64,000 nucleotides of DNA from Sclerotiophoma versabilis (Eukaryota > Ascomycota > Dothideomycetes > Pleosporales > Didymellaceae). The position numbers were made by a program, and so were the translations under genes. Positions 42,125-53,158 of this stretch are shown here, one piece after another (the stretch's first letter is position 1; every line of letters begins with the position of its first letter). The notes below the pieces were generated by a model. The model did no database searches. It was not told the origin of the DNA and saw only the letters and a list, made by a program, of their open reading frames with translations. Where the stretch lies: assembly GCA_012274445.1 (NCBI GenBank), contig JAAROD010000094.1, positions 620,001 to 684,000 of the forward strand, in the 5' to 3' direction.

Positions 42125-44890
42125 TCAATATGGTGTGCCCTTTTCCAGATCCGGATCCTCCATATGTATGCCCAATGCATCTTGGTTCGGCTGCGGCAGG
42201 TCGAACGGTGAGCTGCCAGTCTCAGAGTTAGCTCTGCTATAAGTATGACGAGACTGCAAAGCTTCACTAAGCCCAAGCCAACTAGTGAATGGAGTGTGTT
42301 CGTGCGGCAGGGATATGGGCATGGCCGTCCGGTCGCTGCTGATGCGATGCTCTTCGCTTGACGACGAGTCTGCGCAATGACCTCTATAATGAGCATCCGA
42401 TGGACGTTGGATAAGAGGCGAAAAAGAGTCGTCGCTGACCCTATGCTGATGATTTGGTCGGTACGGCGATTGAAGAAAGTCGTCACTTTCCGTTCGTGGG
42501 CGGCCCATAGGTATGGCTGGTGGGAATAAAGAATGTGCCAACCCCGGTGTCTCCTGTGCCTGAGGATCATTCAACAGTACATCGGAGAGATCATTCAGTT
42601 CAAATGCGGGTGTCTCGCGCCGTTGCGACACTCTCGGGCTCCATGTGTGGTTCTTGGTCCAGACTATGGTTCGCTGTGTGGTTTTGATCAGGCCAACCTT
42701 GTACGCAAGCCACTCCAGTGGATGCAGTGTATAGTGAGCAAAAAAGCGTGCAATGACTCGGACGAAGTAAGTGTACTGTCGATAGGATCTAGTCATTCGT
42801 AGGCCTTGCACTGCATCTTCATAGTCCTCTGTAGACAAAAATGACTGCTGGCACCACTCAACTGTGATGTAGAATATCGAGAGAGACATTATAAAGGCCG
42901 TAAGAGTGGTTCCGGCTGTCCAGTAATATAAGACCCACTTGCTGTTGGAAGTGTCTTGCACGCTGAAGTCAAGGTAACCACCAGCACCGCCCCAAGTGCT
43001 AGTAACACATTTGCAAGTTTTGTACCTGACTGACGTTAGAGTCTGTCAAGAGTAATGTCCCAGTATTGGAGCTGATGAGACCTAAAAAGGGACTGAAAGA
43101 ATTCGTGGTGTGGAGAGATAGCATACTTACCAGCCAAAGGTTTGCGCCAAAACGATATACACTAGCCAAATCGTGTTAAAAATCTCTACAGGTCGAAAGA
43201 AAAAGACCTCCCACTGTCTTTGTGAGCCCATATTGTGTCGACGTCTTGCTAAGTCTTCCAGATAGTCCTCCGTCTTCGCTTTGACGGCCGATTTGCTGCT
43301 CCACGGAACTAGGAGTGTGATGCGGACAATGGTCCTGATGATCAGATCCTCTGTATTTAGCAACAAGCTAGAAGCTCGTCGCCTCAACTTGATCCAACCT
43401 TCATGAGCGCCGTTTCCCCAATCGTTGATAGTTGCATGGCTGTTCAGTCGTCCTTCCGCTCGAGCAATCCATGGCCATTTATCAATTTTGTACGGTGATA
43501 GTACCAACCAGACCGTCATCTCCATGATCAGAAGTCCAAAGGCGATGCTGAAGAAGATGGTGTAGCCACCGCTGCGACACCCGAGGCCTACGGTTGGTGT
43601 GAAAAAGCTGAGTATGAACGCACCACCGCAGCTTGCACCTACAATGATCACAGCACTGGCAATCTGCCAAAATTCTCGGACATCAAACCATACTAGCCCT
43701 TCGTCGTTGCTACGTCCTGTGACAAGACTTGCACGAGCTTCTGCTTCGTCCGCTAGCCAATTACGCCCTTTGTTGGCAATGTAACAATTCTCGATATCTG
43801 AAAGGATGGGGTGGGCTGCGCCATAATGCCACCGCACTCGAGCTTGACCTGCAAACTCCTGGAAGAAATTCTTCATGTCTTCTCCAGCCGACAAGGTCGC
43901 AAGATGACCTACCTCTCTTTTGAGCTCTTCGAAGTTCGGCTGATCCCTGAACGAGTTGATGAAAGCCTCTCGATGCTGCTCATCTCTGAGTGCATGGCGT
44001 ACATGGTCGACCAACGTGTTGAGCTTCTTCCGAATCGCTTCGGATGCGATGGGATTGCGGTCCACTATTGAGCCCAAGATGAGTATTGGAAACCATGCCA
44101 GCAGACAACCAAGTGCAAGATCGTGCGCGGTAGTATTTTGGCCGAGATCGCCGAAGGCGGCTTGTATCGAAAGAGCGAACGCGAACAAGAACCACATACT
44201 TGACACGAACACTAGTGTTTCGTCAGTCACCGATGCTGTTATAGCAAACATGATCAACATACCGGGCACTGCGCCACGTCTGCGCATTTCGCGCAGTTCA
44301 CGCGCCAAGATGCGCCTCATCTGGCGTAGGGTCTTTTTGGTATCGGTCAACTTTAAGTCCTTACTGAACAGTACGATGCGTAGCAAGCCTTCTGCTTCCT
44401 TGGAACTGGACACCACCTCATCTTTGAGTGTATATTGGTTCATCGCCAGGAGGAGATACATGGAGTCGCGCATGCTGCCAAAGTCGGATTCGAGTTCCGG
44501 GGTCTCATCGTACTTGACGGCCATATCTACCATCAGGGCTGCTTTCGCAGAAACCTTGATGTTCCATAGAACATAGCTGAGGGATGCGATGGGTGATCCT
44601 ACCCACCTGGTGATGGCAAGAAATGTGCGTTTGGCCGTATTGCTTTCGAAGGGCGCCTGCAAAAGGGTACCCACAACCGGTAAGATCCAAGTCGTGATAG
44701 TCCCTGACACGTCCGCCCAAGGGTAGTAGTCGGTGCCATGACCACAGACGTGCAAACATCCCTCTGACGAGATCTGTGTGGTGTAGTTGCGCTTGATGCC
44801 CACGATGGTTCCGTTCCAACCCCACAAGGATTGGAGAGTTGCATTATTCCTGAACTGTGTGGCACATTGATCAAAGCTGATCTTGCCCAT
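42125..44890 (-). CDS. Polytopic membrane protein of unknown function
   Basis: Two exons (43131-44890 and 42125-43025) joined over a 105-nt intron (GTAAGT donor, TCTAAC branch, CAG acceptor) give 886 residues. The join restores W-Y-K-T-C and an unbroken frame through STWGGAGGYLDF. About nine hydrophobic segments are visible, for example WILPVVGTLL, MLIMFAITA, MWFLFAFALSI, LLAWFPILILG, SAVIIVGASCGGAFIL, FSIAFGLLIMEMTVWLVL, IWLVYIVLAQTF and LTAFIMSLSIFYITV. A cytoplasmic-looking charged loop of about 120 residues lies in the middle, and the C-terminal ~200 residues are Ser/Pro-rich and polar. It begins with two N-glycosylation sequons and paired Cys in a short ectodomain. I do not recognise a characterised family; similar architecture occurs in uncharacterised ascomycete integral membrane proteins. 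No transporter signature is seen. Confidence 0.83.
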
Positions 44891-45893
44891 AATCACCAGA
44901 AGACTGTGGATAAAGCAAAGTGGGAGGGAGTCGTAGGTACAGTATCTGCGCGCGACTGCCGCGGCTTTAGGTGCAGCTCAGCAGCCACATGCAGGGGTAT
45001 GAGCACTCATATCGCGTGCTGCCAGCAACACCTACAACAGTGAATGCCCAATAATATGCCAGTCGCTCTTGAGGCTTCACGGCGGTGACTCGAAGCAGTC
45101 CTTCAGTCTCACTGTGTAGCAGGCTGCATTGTAAACGTGTGGGGGACGAACGTCAGCATCTGTGCAAACCCATTACCCAAATAGGTCACCGGAAGTACGT
45201 GACAAGGATTCAATATCAACTGGAGCATGTGGCCTCTGATAAGTAAATGCATACAATGTTCGCCTTCAAGACCCTGATGTTCTGGCCATCATGGTGCTGT
45301 ATTGAGGGCATGCTTTACTGCGCGTCTCGCCTGGCCCTGCCAACGTCGCATTTGAGTTTTGAGATCAGCGACAGAGGAGAGAGAGGCGGTGGCTGAGACT
45401 GTGTTGAGCTCGTAGCAATTTTCATCTCAGCAAAAGCAATGTGGCGTTCACCGAAAGAAGCGAGTGGTGGAAAGATGACGGATGGACGACTCGTGAGGCA
45501 GGTGCCTATCTATTAAACTCTTGGCCCCCACACACGTAGTGTGGAGGGAGTCATCGCCACATCATGTGTTGAAGAATATTGCGATCCAAAAGCATTGTAG
45601 AAGGATTCGTGACAATATTATCAATGTTTGGCTTAATTTTAAAACAGAGGACCTTGATAGGAATAGGCAGATGAGGTCACGTGATCTGACGCTACGGCTT
45701 TGCGTGCCGGAAGACAACAAATGCATTGAGTGGGTATACGCAGCCGAACGCTCCTATAACATGCATACTATAAGAATTATAACAAGCTTCTACCATCCTC
45801 ACTGGAGGATTGCAAAAGTCGCTGGGTCCGCTCTGAGAACGAGTCTTCGATCTCATTGCCCCAGACCATTATCTCCCACCAGAGCAAGAACTT
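44891..45893. other. 1-kb intergenic region
   Basis: The left end is the promoter of the minus-strand membrane protein and the right end the 3' UTR of the minus-strand coiled-coil gene. A frame at 45521-45910 (plus) starts at TTG and overlaps the end of the coiled-coil gene; it is not supported as a gene. Confidence 0.5.
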
Positions 45894-48800
45894 CTAATCC
45901 CGCTCTGTAAGTCTTTGGGCAGTCCGTTCGCTCTCTGCAATCACATCGTCGTTCAAAGCATTGAGTTGAGAAAGAGTCTCTTGCATGGCGGCCAACTGCT
46001 GGGGCTCCGTTAGCAATCTGTCCTCACACGTAAGATGACATGGGAACGTGGAATCACTCACAGTACCGACGACATCCCTAGCAGCGCCGTTCAGGAGGGG
46101 AGTTGTACGTGGCACATCACGAGCTGAGGCACCAGATCCAGTCGATGCTGAGCTGCCCTGTTCCTCCTCAGACTCTTCTGTTAAGGTAGTCATCTCGCGT
46201 TTCTCGCCTAAGCTAGCAGCGGCGCGGGCGATTCTATCGCCGGCTGAAAGCATGTCTTGAAGTCGGTCGATCTTGTTGAGAAGAGCTGTATTCTCTTTCT
46301 GCAACGGTTCCATGCGGGCGAGGTGTTTCCTAACCACTTCGCCTTTGAAAGTCTCGACTCTATCTTCGGCTTCCACAACAGCTTTATAGGCTCGATCTCG
46401 TTCGGCTTCTATGGCTTCGATTGTGCCCTGCAGTCGCTTCACGTCCTCAGAGGATGCCTCAAGCTCAGCGATCGCCTTATCGAATCGTGCTTGTAGGTCA
46501 TCGTATAGAGTCTGCTGCTCGGCGTTGTGGCGTTGAATGGCCTCGATTTCGCTGTTGTGATTGGCTCTCACAGCCTCGATTTGCGCCTCCAAAGCGTCGT
46601 GCTTCTTCTGCAGTTGCTGAACAGCGTCTGCTGCGCTGTTCTGCATACCGACCATTAGCTCAGATATAGCATCCTCGTGTGCCTTAACCATCTGTTCAGT
46701 GGCATCTGTGTGCTCCTGCTTGACACGATCTAGCTGTTGTCGCAATGCGTCAGCGTCAGTGGAGTGACCAGCTTCGAGCTCCTTCTTTAGCTGGACAAGG
46801 GTCTGCTGGTGCTGTTGGTCCATCTGTGCGAACTTGTCCTGCAGTGCACGATTCTGCGACTGGAGTTCCGCGATAGCTTGCTCACGTTCGCTCTCGAGTG
46901 ACTCCTTCAGACTGGACAACGTGCTTTTGTGCGCTTCATCGGCAGCAGTCTTTTCGGCCAGAAGAGCATCGTACTTCATGGTGACCTCGGCAATTTCAGT
47001 AGCACCAGACTGTTCCCTGATTTTCAACTCACGCCTGAGCTCGTCGACCTCGGCATACGCTTCGTCTTTTGCACGCTCGAACTCATCCTTCAAGGAGTCC
47101 TTCTCCGCCAGAAGTGCCTCATATCGCTCTTTCGTCTCGGTAAGATCGGTATCTGCAGAATCTCTGAACAAAGCCAAGGTTGCCTCGTGATCCCGCTTGT
47201 CAGCAGCAGATTGCTCAGCCAAGAGAGACTCATACTTCTCCGCAACTTCAGCCAGACCGGCCGAGTCGGCCCTCTCTTTCGATGCAAGCTCATCTCTGAG
47301 ATTCTCAAGTTCACTGTGTAGTTCTTGCTTGGCGCGTTCGTACTCATCTTTCAGCGAGGTTCTGAGATGTTCTACGGCAGCCTCATGGGCCTCTTTGTCG
47401 GCTGCAGATTGTTCGATGAGCAGCATCTCATATTTCTTGCTGACCTCAACCAGGCCAGCCGAGTCGAGCTCTTCTTTATCTGCGAGCTCTTGTTTGAGAT
47501 TGGCGATTTGATTGTTAAGCTCCCTTTTGAGGAAATCGAGGTCGTCGAGCACAGACTGCTTCTCTGCAAGCGCTGTAGCCTTTTCCTGCTCAAGCTTGGT
47601 CGTGGCAGCCTGGACTTCCTCGACAAGTGCTTCATACTTCTGCTCAACCTCTTGCCGTTGTGTCTCGAGTGCTTTGTCCAGAGCCTTGGCGTAGACTCCT
47701 TCAGCCGCTGTTCGTTCTGCTGTGCCTTCTTCAAGCCTCTTCTCGACTACAGTGAGCTGCTTAACAAGAGTGTCGCATTTGGCTTTCATGTTTCCAAGCT
47801 CGTTTGCGTGTGCGTGGTCGACGGTGCTCTTCTCTTCAAGCAGTGCATCGTAATTTGACTGTAGTTCATCGAGAATTTGCTTTGTGGCGCTCTCAGAGTC
47901 CTGCTTCAAGGCCTCGACTGTGCGCGCGTGCGACTTTTCCATTGCAGACCTTTCCTCAGAAAGGGAATCGTGTTGAGCCTTGAGGTCCGTGAAAGTCTTT
48001 TCCAAGTCTGTGCGCTTATTCTCAAGGGCTTGTCTTTCCTGCGCTGATGCCTCCAGCTCGTCTCGAACGCTAGCAAGAGCCTGCTCAGACTTGGTGCATT
48101 TGTCTTCCAGAGCTTGCTTCTCTTTAGTCAAAGCATGCGTTTGGGCTTGAAGGTCAGTAAATGATTCCTTTGAGGCTGCAAGAGCTTCATTCGCAACCTG
48201 CTTGTCCTCCGCCATTGCGTCCACGCATGCTTGTAGATCTGCGATCACTGCATTCTCTTTAGTCAGAGTTTCGACGCGAGCTTCCAAGTCGGCGATCTGC
48301 TTCTGTGCAGTGTAATGAGCCTCGGCCAGGGCAGTCTTCTCCTCCAGAACTTGCTTGTGTTTAGCGATCGCCTCGTCAAGGCCTTGCGAAGTGGAACCTG
48401 AGCTCTCTTTTAATGTGCTGATTTCTTTCTGTGCTTCTTCGAGCTCCTCGACTCTGTCTGTAAGAGTCTTTTCGTGCCCTTCGAGCGCAGCGTTCTTCTC
48501 GGCCACAAGAGCATCATACTCGGCTTGGAGCTTGTCGAGACGCTTCTTCGCATCGCCTTCCAGATCAGCGCGTAGCGAGTCGATTTCGGCATCATGATCT
48601 TCTCCAAGTACGCGAAGATCCTGCCGATGTCTATCCTTAGCAGCCTCTAGATCAGTCTTGTATGAGTCCGCCTTCTTCTTTGCTTCGCTAAGCTCTTTTT
48701 GCACGTTGTCCAGGGCAGTGGCGTGTCGGGCATTGTCCTGCTGGGACGCTTGTTCAAGTGACTGAACAGTCTTGCGCAAGCCATCTGCTTCCTCCTTCAA

Positions 48801-51107
48801 CCGCTCGATCTCAGTAGCATCAGAGCCGAGTTGATTGTTGATAGCTTCCAACTGCTGAAGGAGTTCCTGGTTCTGCTCCGTCTTGAATTTGATCGCCTCT
48901 TCGTGTGCTGCTTTAAGATCTTCAATCTGCTGTGTGAGTTCGCGAGAGAGCCGGGTGCCATGGGTTTCTCCTTGTTGTAGTGTAGCGATTTGGTCCTGCA
49001 GGTCCTCGATCGACTTGAGATGACCGGAAATGTCCGCTTCTTTGGCACTCAGCTCGCTTCGACTGCTCTCTTGTATCTCGGTAATCTTCGCCTTCAGGTC
49101 TTCGGCATGTGCGGTGCGTTCGCTCTCGAGATCAGCAGTAGTCTGATCAGCACGCTGCTGCAGCTTTGAGAGGTCATCCTGCAGTTCCTTCTCGGTCTGC
49201 ATATGGGACGCAATTGCCTCATCCTTCTGGCGCAGTTCGTCTGTGTGCTGTTGCTGCATCGAAGCTACCTTCGCCTGTAGCTCCTCGACAAGCTTTGTTG
49301 ATTCTGACGATTTGGACTCGAGCGATCGCTTGGCTTCTTCTGACGCATGACTGTGTCGTTGTTCAGCCGCTGTGACTTCTGATTGCAGTGTTTCGACGGT
49401 CTTGGTCAACGAATCGATCTGTTTGTCGCGTGCGTGCACCTCATCCGAATGGCTGATCTCGAGGTCTGATAGCTTCGTCTGCAGGTCTGTGAGGGTGCTG
49501 TTGGCGGCGGCTAGGTCAGCTGAGAGGGTGTCCCGTTCTTCCTTCAGAGTAGCCACCTCCTTGGTCAGCGCCTCGATTTTTGCGCCCTGCTCCACCAGCT
49601 GCAGCTTTTCGGCATCCCACTCGCGGCCTTGGCGTTCAAGCTCCACATTGAGGTCGTCGAGCACCTGCTGTAACTCGGCAGCTTTCGCAGCCTCAGCAGC
49701 CTCCTTCTCTTGGGCGACGCGCTTCTCCTCCTTCAGCTTTTGTTTCTGCTCTTGCAGCAGCTTCGTCTCTAGGGCAAACTTCTTCTCCATGCCATCGACG
49801 ATTGTGTTGTGCTTGTTCTCGTCCCAAGCAATGGGATCTGCGCCAACGCCAAGGCCAACGCCAGCGGCAGCAACGGCCTTGTCCTTCTCGGTGATGGCGC
49901 TCTGCGCATCGACGAGCTGTTTCTTCAGCTTCATGTTGGTGGACAGTAGTCGGTCGACTTCGCGGTTGAGGTCGTCGCACTGTTCCTGGAGCTTCTCGCG
50001 TAGACTAGTCTCTCTGAAAAAATCTTGCATGACAGCCAGGCTGCGCCTCTTGTTTTCGTCGTCGACCTCTGCAGGCCCACTGGGGGCGGTACCGGGCCGT
50101 CTGTCCTCCTCTCCTACTTTGGGCAAACTGTCCTTGAGGGGACCGAAGGGGATGGTCTTCTTGACTTCGACTTCGGCATCGGATGCAGCTTTGTCCTTGA
50201 GTGGGCCATAGCTCCTCGGGGGAACGTCGATGGGGCTATACCTGAAGTGTGCGTCAGCAAAGCTGGGCGAGGGACGTGGAGCTGCGTACGTGAGTGCGTC
50301 TGCGGGAGCTGCCTTTGCAGGCGAGGACACGGAGCTGACGGAGAGCTTCTTTGCATGCGCAACAGGCGTCTTGGGGGTTATGGTCGAGACGGGCGCCTTG
50401 GGGATGGTGTGCTGCGGGGTGCGAGCGGCCGTCGCAGGGCGTGTAGGCGCAGGTTTCGCGGTCGAGGAGGCAAGAGAGGCGCGCGGTGCTGCTCGCGCCG
50501 CCGTGTTCTCGGCACTGGGCCGTGAGGTGGTTGACGGGCGCTTTGCGGCAGCGGTGGAAGGCGTGATGGTCGACCTGCGCTCTGACGGCGTGGCCCTGCC
50601 TGGTGCACTAGCCCCTCCAACGGTCCTGCGCACTGCAGGCTTCTTGCTCTCGTCCGCTGAGGTCACCGCCGACAGCTCTGGCTCGGCACCGGCGTGCGCC
50701 GACTTGGGCCCCAGTGTCGTGCGTCTGGCTGTCGTGCCTGCCGCTGCACGCGTCGGCGGCTTGTTCAGACTGGACCCCGTGCCGGCGAGGCGTGAGGCCG
50801 AGCTGGCGAGGGGCTTCGACGCGCTCGACGGCGGGCGCGTTGTTGTGCCTGTCGACGCAGCGGCTGGCCGGCGGGCGCCCGCCGAGGCGGTGGTGCTGCT
50901 CGCTGCAGCCGGCCGGCGCGGTGGTGCGGGCTCCTTCTTCGCGGCAGAGGGCGCGTGCGAGGCCATCTTGCGGCGGACGACCGACGAGGGCGAGGACGGC
51001 GGGGGCAGCGAGTGCTGCTGGGGGCTGGCGGGCACTCTGGACGCTTTCGCAGCAGCGCTGTCGCTGCCAGCTTCACTAGCGGAGGTGCTCGAACCCTCCG
51101 CAACCAT
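45894..51107 (-). CDS. Large coiled-coil protein with disordered basic N-terminus
   Basis: With two introns removed (50242-50289, 48 nt; 45999-46061, 63 nt) the protein has 1700 residues. Both introns have good signals (GTACGC...GCTGAC...TTCAG and GTGAGT...GCTAAC...CCCAG), and both are multiples of three without stops. The first ~335 residues are Ala/Ser/Pro/Thr/Arg-rich and predicted disordered. From about residue 345 (FFRETSLREKLQEQCDDL) to about 1570 there is near-continuous heptad-repeat coiled coil. A ~60-residue internal repeat around VSKKYEMLLIEQSAADKEAH recurs three to four times at about 46900-47560. Such a layout fits cytoskeletal, spindle-pole, septal or Golgi-tether scaffolds, but no defining domain is visible. 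The frame is open upstream to 51449; ATG 51107 is preferred because the acidic/Ser-rich N-terminus begins there. Confidence 0.82.
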   Translation of the reverse strand: MVAEGSSTSASEAGSDSAAAKASRVPASPQQHSLPPPSSPSSVVRRKMASHAPSAAKKEPAPPRRPAAASSTTASAGARRPAAASTGTTTRPPSSASKPLASSASRLAGTGSSLNKPPTRAAAGTTARRTTLGPKSAHAGAEPELSAVTSADESKKPAVRRTVGGASAPGRATPSERRSTITPSTAAAKRPSTTSRPSAENTAARAAPRASLASSTAKPAPTRPATAARTPQHTIPKAPVSTITPKTPVAHAKKLSVSSVSSPAKAAPADALTYAAPRPSPSFADAHFRYSPIDVPPRSYGPLKDKAASDAEVEVKKTIPFGPLKDSLPKVGEEDRRPGTAPSGPAEVDDENKRRSLAVMQDFFRETSLREKLQEQCDDLNREVDRLLSTNMKLKKQLVDAQSAITEKDKAVAAAGVGLGVGADPIAWDENKHNTIVDGMEKKFALETKLLQEQKQKLKEEKRVAQEKEAAEAAKAAELQQVLDDLNVELERQGREWDAEKLQLVEQGAKIEALTKEVATLKEERDTLSADLAAANSTLTDLQTKLSDLEISHSDEVHARDKQIDSLTKTVETLQSEVTAAEQRHSHASEEAKRSLESKSSESTKLVEELQAKVASMQQQHTDELRQKDEAIASHMQTEKELQDDLSKLQQRADQTTADLESERTAHAEDLKAKITEIQESSRSELSAKEADISGHLKSIEDLQDQIATLQQGETHGTRLSRELTQQIEDLKAAHEEAIKFKTEQNQELLQQLEAINNQLGSDATEIERLKEEADGLRKTVQSLEQASQQDNARHATALDNVQKELSEAKKKADSYKTDLEAAKDRHRQDLRVLGEDHDAEIDSLRADLEGDAKKRLDKLQAEYDALVAEKNAALEGHEKTLTDRVEELEEAQKEISTLKESSGSTSQGLDEAIAKHKQVLEEKTALAEAHYTAQKQIADLEARVETLTKENAVIADLQACVDAMAEDKQVANEALAASKESFTDLQAQTHALTKEKQALEDKCTKSEQALASVRDELEASAQERQALENKRTDLEKTFTDLKAQHDSLSEERSAMEKSHARTVEALKQDSESATKQILDELQSNYDALLEEKSTVDHAHANELGNMKAKCDTLVKQLTVVEKRLEEGTAERTAAEGVYAKALDKALETQRQEVEQKYEALVEEVQAATTKLEQEKATALAEKQSVLDDLDFLKRELNNQIANLKQELADKEELDSAGLVEVSKKYEMLLIEQSAADKEAHEAAVEHLRTSLKDEYERAKQELHSELENLRDELASKERADSAGLAEVAEKYESLLAEQSAADKRDHEATLALFRDSADTDLTETKERYEALLAEKDSLKDEFERAKDEAYAEVDELRRELKIREQSGATEIAEVTMKYDALLAEKTAADEAHKSTLSSLKESLESEREQAIAELQSQNRALQDKFAQMDQQHQQTLVQLKKELEAGHSTDADALRQQLDRVKQEHTDATEQMVKAHEDAISELMVGMQNSAADAVQQLQKKHDALEAQIEAVRANHNSEIEAIQRHNAEQQTLYDDLQARFDKAIAELEASSEDVKRLQGTIEAIEAERDRAYKAVVEAEDRVETFKGEVVRKHLARMEPLQKENTALLNKIDRLQDMLSAGDRIARAAASLGEKREMTTLTEESEEEQGSSASTGSGASARDVPRTTPLLNGAARDVVGTVSDSTFPCHLTCEDRLLTEPQQLAAMQETLSQLNALNDDVIAESERTAQRLTERD

Positions 51108-51765
51108 CTTGGGGCAGCTGCCAGTCAGGGGGCGTCGGCGCGACCTCGTCCAAATCACTGCGTGGGCGGCGAGGCCATCGTCGAGCGAACAACAAACATT
51201 GCATACACACGACGTGGTCCAGCTGCGACACTGCTGGCACCTGGCGCGCCTGCCCGTGTGGAGAACGTTCCGCTTTTGGCTGCCAGGCTCTCGCACCGCA
51301 CCGCACCGCTCTGCCCCCCACGCCCATTGTCGTTCCACGTCAACGCCAATGGCACCCACCACTGCATCTGGACGCGCCTCTGTTGCGCCCGGAGCCTCTG
51401 CCCACCGCTGCTCCTCTCCCCCTCCACGGCTTCCCATGCAACTTAGCATCTATCTCCCTGCCTGCCCTGACTGCCAATCAGAGACAGGATCCACTGACTA
51501 GGCCACACGTCATTATCGCTCATCCCATGACTGCACTGTCAGCAAGCTTCCCACTCACAGAGGATGCGCTGCCCTGTCAGTCTTGCAGAAACACGCACTT
51601 CAAAGTAGCTTGATGCCTGCCTGTGATCTGCAGTACACCCTAACTTTTAGACCTGACATCATACTCTCAGGCACACCATTGTGACACCACAGAAGCCAAC
51701 ATCTGAAGCACGCGCCACAATACTGTCCCCGTCATTCTTCAGGCACGTGATCAACACCGAGAACC
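51108..51765. promoter_or_regulatory. Divergent promoter region
   Basis: It lies between the minus-strand coiled-coil gene and the plus-strand hypothetical gene. Frames that cross it on both strands are extensions or shadows of the GC-rich 5' end of the coiled-coil gene. Confidence 0.45.
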
Positions 51766-52551
51766 ATGGTCTACAATTCCGATCCTGACAGGCCGAAACA
51801 TCTCATCTACGCCACACTGACCGCAAACCTCACGCCCGCCCAGCTCTTCGCTGTCCACGAGAGATTCGGGCTGGGTGCAAATCTACTCTCTCCCTATCCC
51901 AGCCACCAGCTCTCCATCACAGACAATCGCTCCTGGGCTACTCTCTCCCATCTCGACATCTGGCACAAGACGCCTCAGCACGATGAGCCCGGCTACTTTC
52001 CACTTATCATCATCGATGCAGAGACACCCAATGACGGAGCAGTCTGGTACATCGAGCGCATCGCCACGCAAGAAGATGTCGACAACGGCATAGCCGAGAG
52101 CACCAACACACTCTACAAGGTCCGCATGGAGCTTGCCAACATACCCATTTCTTACGTGAACTTGGAGATCGCCAACACTGACATTGGGGAATGTATGGCC
52201 AACGCCGGTATCCCTCATCCAATTCCAGATGACCCGACTCAAGACAAACCGTACTCCGTGGGCTTCGACTACGTCAAAGATCGGTACATCAACCCAACGT
52301 GGGTCACTGCCGAGCCAACGGAGATGGAGGAGAGTAGGGATGAGGAGGCCTTGAAGACGTTCCTACCAAGGCCAGAGGTCGTGTATAGGCTGAAAGAGGA
52401 TGTTGCGAGAGCGAACGGCTTGCAGGCCACCTGGAGCATGGGCCGCGACAGGCAAGACGACAAATTCCCGCAAGGCTGTAAGATCTTACAGGTGAGATAT
52501 GATCCGGAGAATGTGGTGCCGAGGTATGAGAAGCCGGAGGGTAGCTTGTAG
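51766..52551 (+). CDS. Hypothetical protein, possibly DUF6924-like
   Basis: A single-exon frame of 261 residues starts at ATG in good context (GAACCATGG). There is no signal peptide or membrane segment, so a soluble intracellular protein is likely. The middle contains FPLIIIDAETPNDGAVWYIE, which resembles the core of DUF6924-type proteins, but this is a weak by-eye match. The second half holds charged helical stretches and RPEVVYRLKEDVARANGL. Even codon use and a long uninterrupted frame with upstream promoter space argue that it is real. Function unknown. Confidence 0.75.
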   Translation: MVYNSDPDRPKHLIYATLTANLTPAQLFAVHERFGLGANLLSPYPSHQLSITDNRSWATLSHLDIWHKTPQHDEPGYFPLIIIDAETPNDGAVWYIERIATQEDVDNGIAESTNTLYKVRMELANIPISYVNLEIANTDIGECMANAGIPHPIPDDPTQDKPYSVGFDYVKDRYINPTWVTAEPTEMEESRDEEALKTFLPRPEVVYRLKEDVARANGLQATWSMGRDRQDDKFPQGCKILQVRYDPENVVPRYEKPEGSL

Positions 52552-53158
52552 TGTGATCGAGTCTTTGCAAAGACATGGGTGCGACCCTTTCTTCTCCCAA
52601 CCACGTGACTCAACCCAATCAATCCCCATGAACTTCGAACCTACCACCAACTACGCAAAGGACACCTGACTCCTCTGCACTTGGAAGCCTTGGCCGCCCG
52701 GGGTCTACTCATCTTGCTTTCACCAGTGTGGCTGACTTGCGCGAAAAATTCCTACGGGAGCAGCATCACTTTCTACTGTCTGGAACTTCATTAGATGTAT
52801 CTTAGGCGTGACTGACCTAATGTAGTCTTTCAAAGGCTTGCATCAATATATCACTAGACCATGGTAAGTACAACATGTCTCACTGCACTCCAGCTTCGCC
52901 ATCTGGCCCAATTAAAACTTCCTCAATACGCTTGGTTCTCGATCTAGCCAACAATACGCAAATTGATAAAAACTAGATTCCAAACACGGGAATGTAGAAA
53001 ATCATAACGTAACAAGCCAATCTATCAATCTCTATATTTGCTGCGCCTTCTGAAACAACGAACTCCGACGGGAAGGGGCTGTACCACCGCGATACAGCGG
53101 TTTTTGGTCCGCCACTAGGCATACATGTAGAACTGGGGTGTGCTGTAACGAACAGTCC
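52552..53158. other. Intergenic, convergent 3' regions
   Basis: This lies between two genes whose 3' ends face each other. It is AT-richer than its neighbours around 52860-53050. No gene is supported. Confidence 0.5.

Noticed and set aside
45521..45910. 129-codon plus-strand frame
   Set aside because: It lacks an ATG start, overlaps the end of the coiled-coil gene and has no recognisable feature.
51108..51449. Upstream in-frame extension of the coiled-coil protein
   Set aside because: The 114 extra codons are Cys/Trp/Arg-rich and unlike the rest; they look like open GC-rich leader. Transcript data could overturn this.
50230..51501. 423-codon plus-strand frame
   Set aside because: It is antisense to the Ala/Ser/Pro-rich N-terminus of the coiled-coil gene, where codon composition keeps several frames open.
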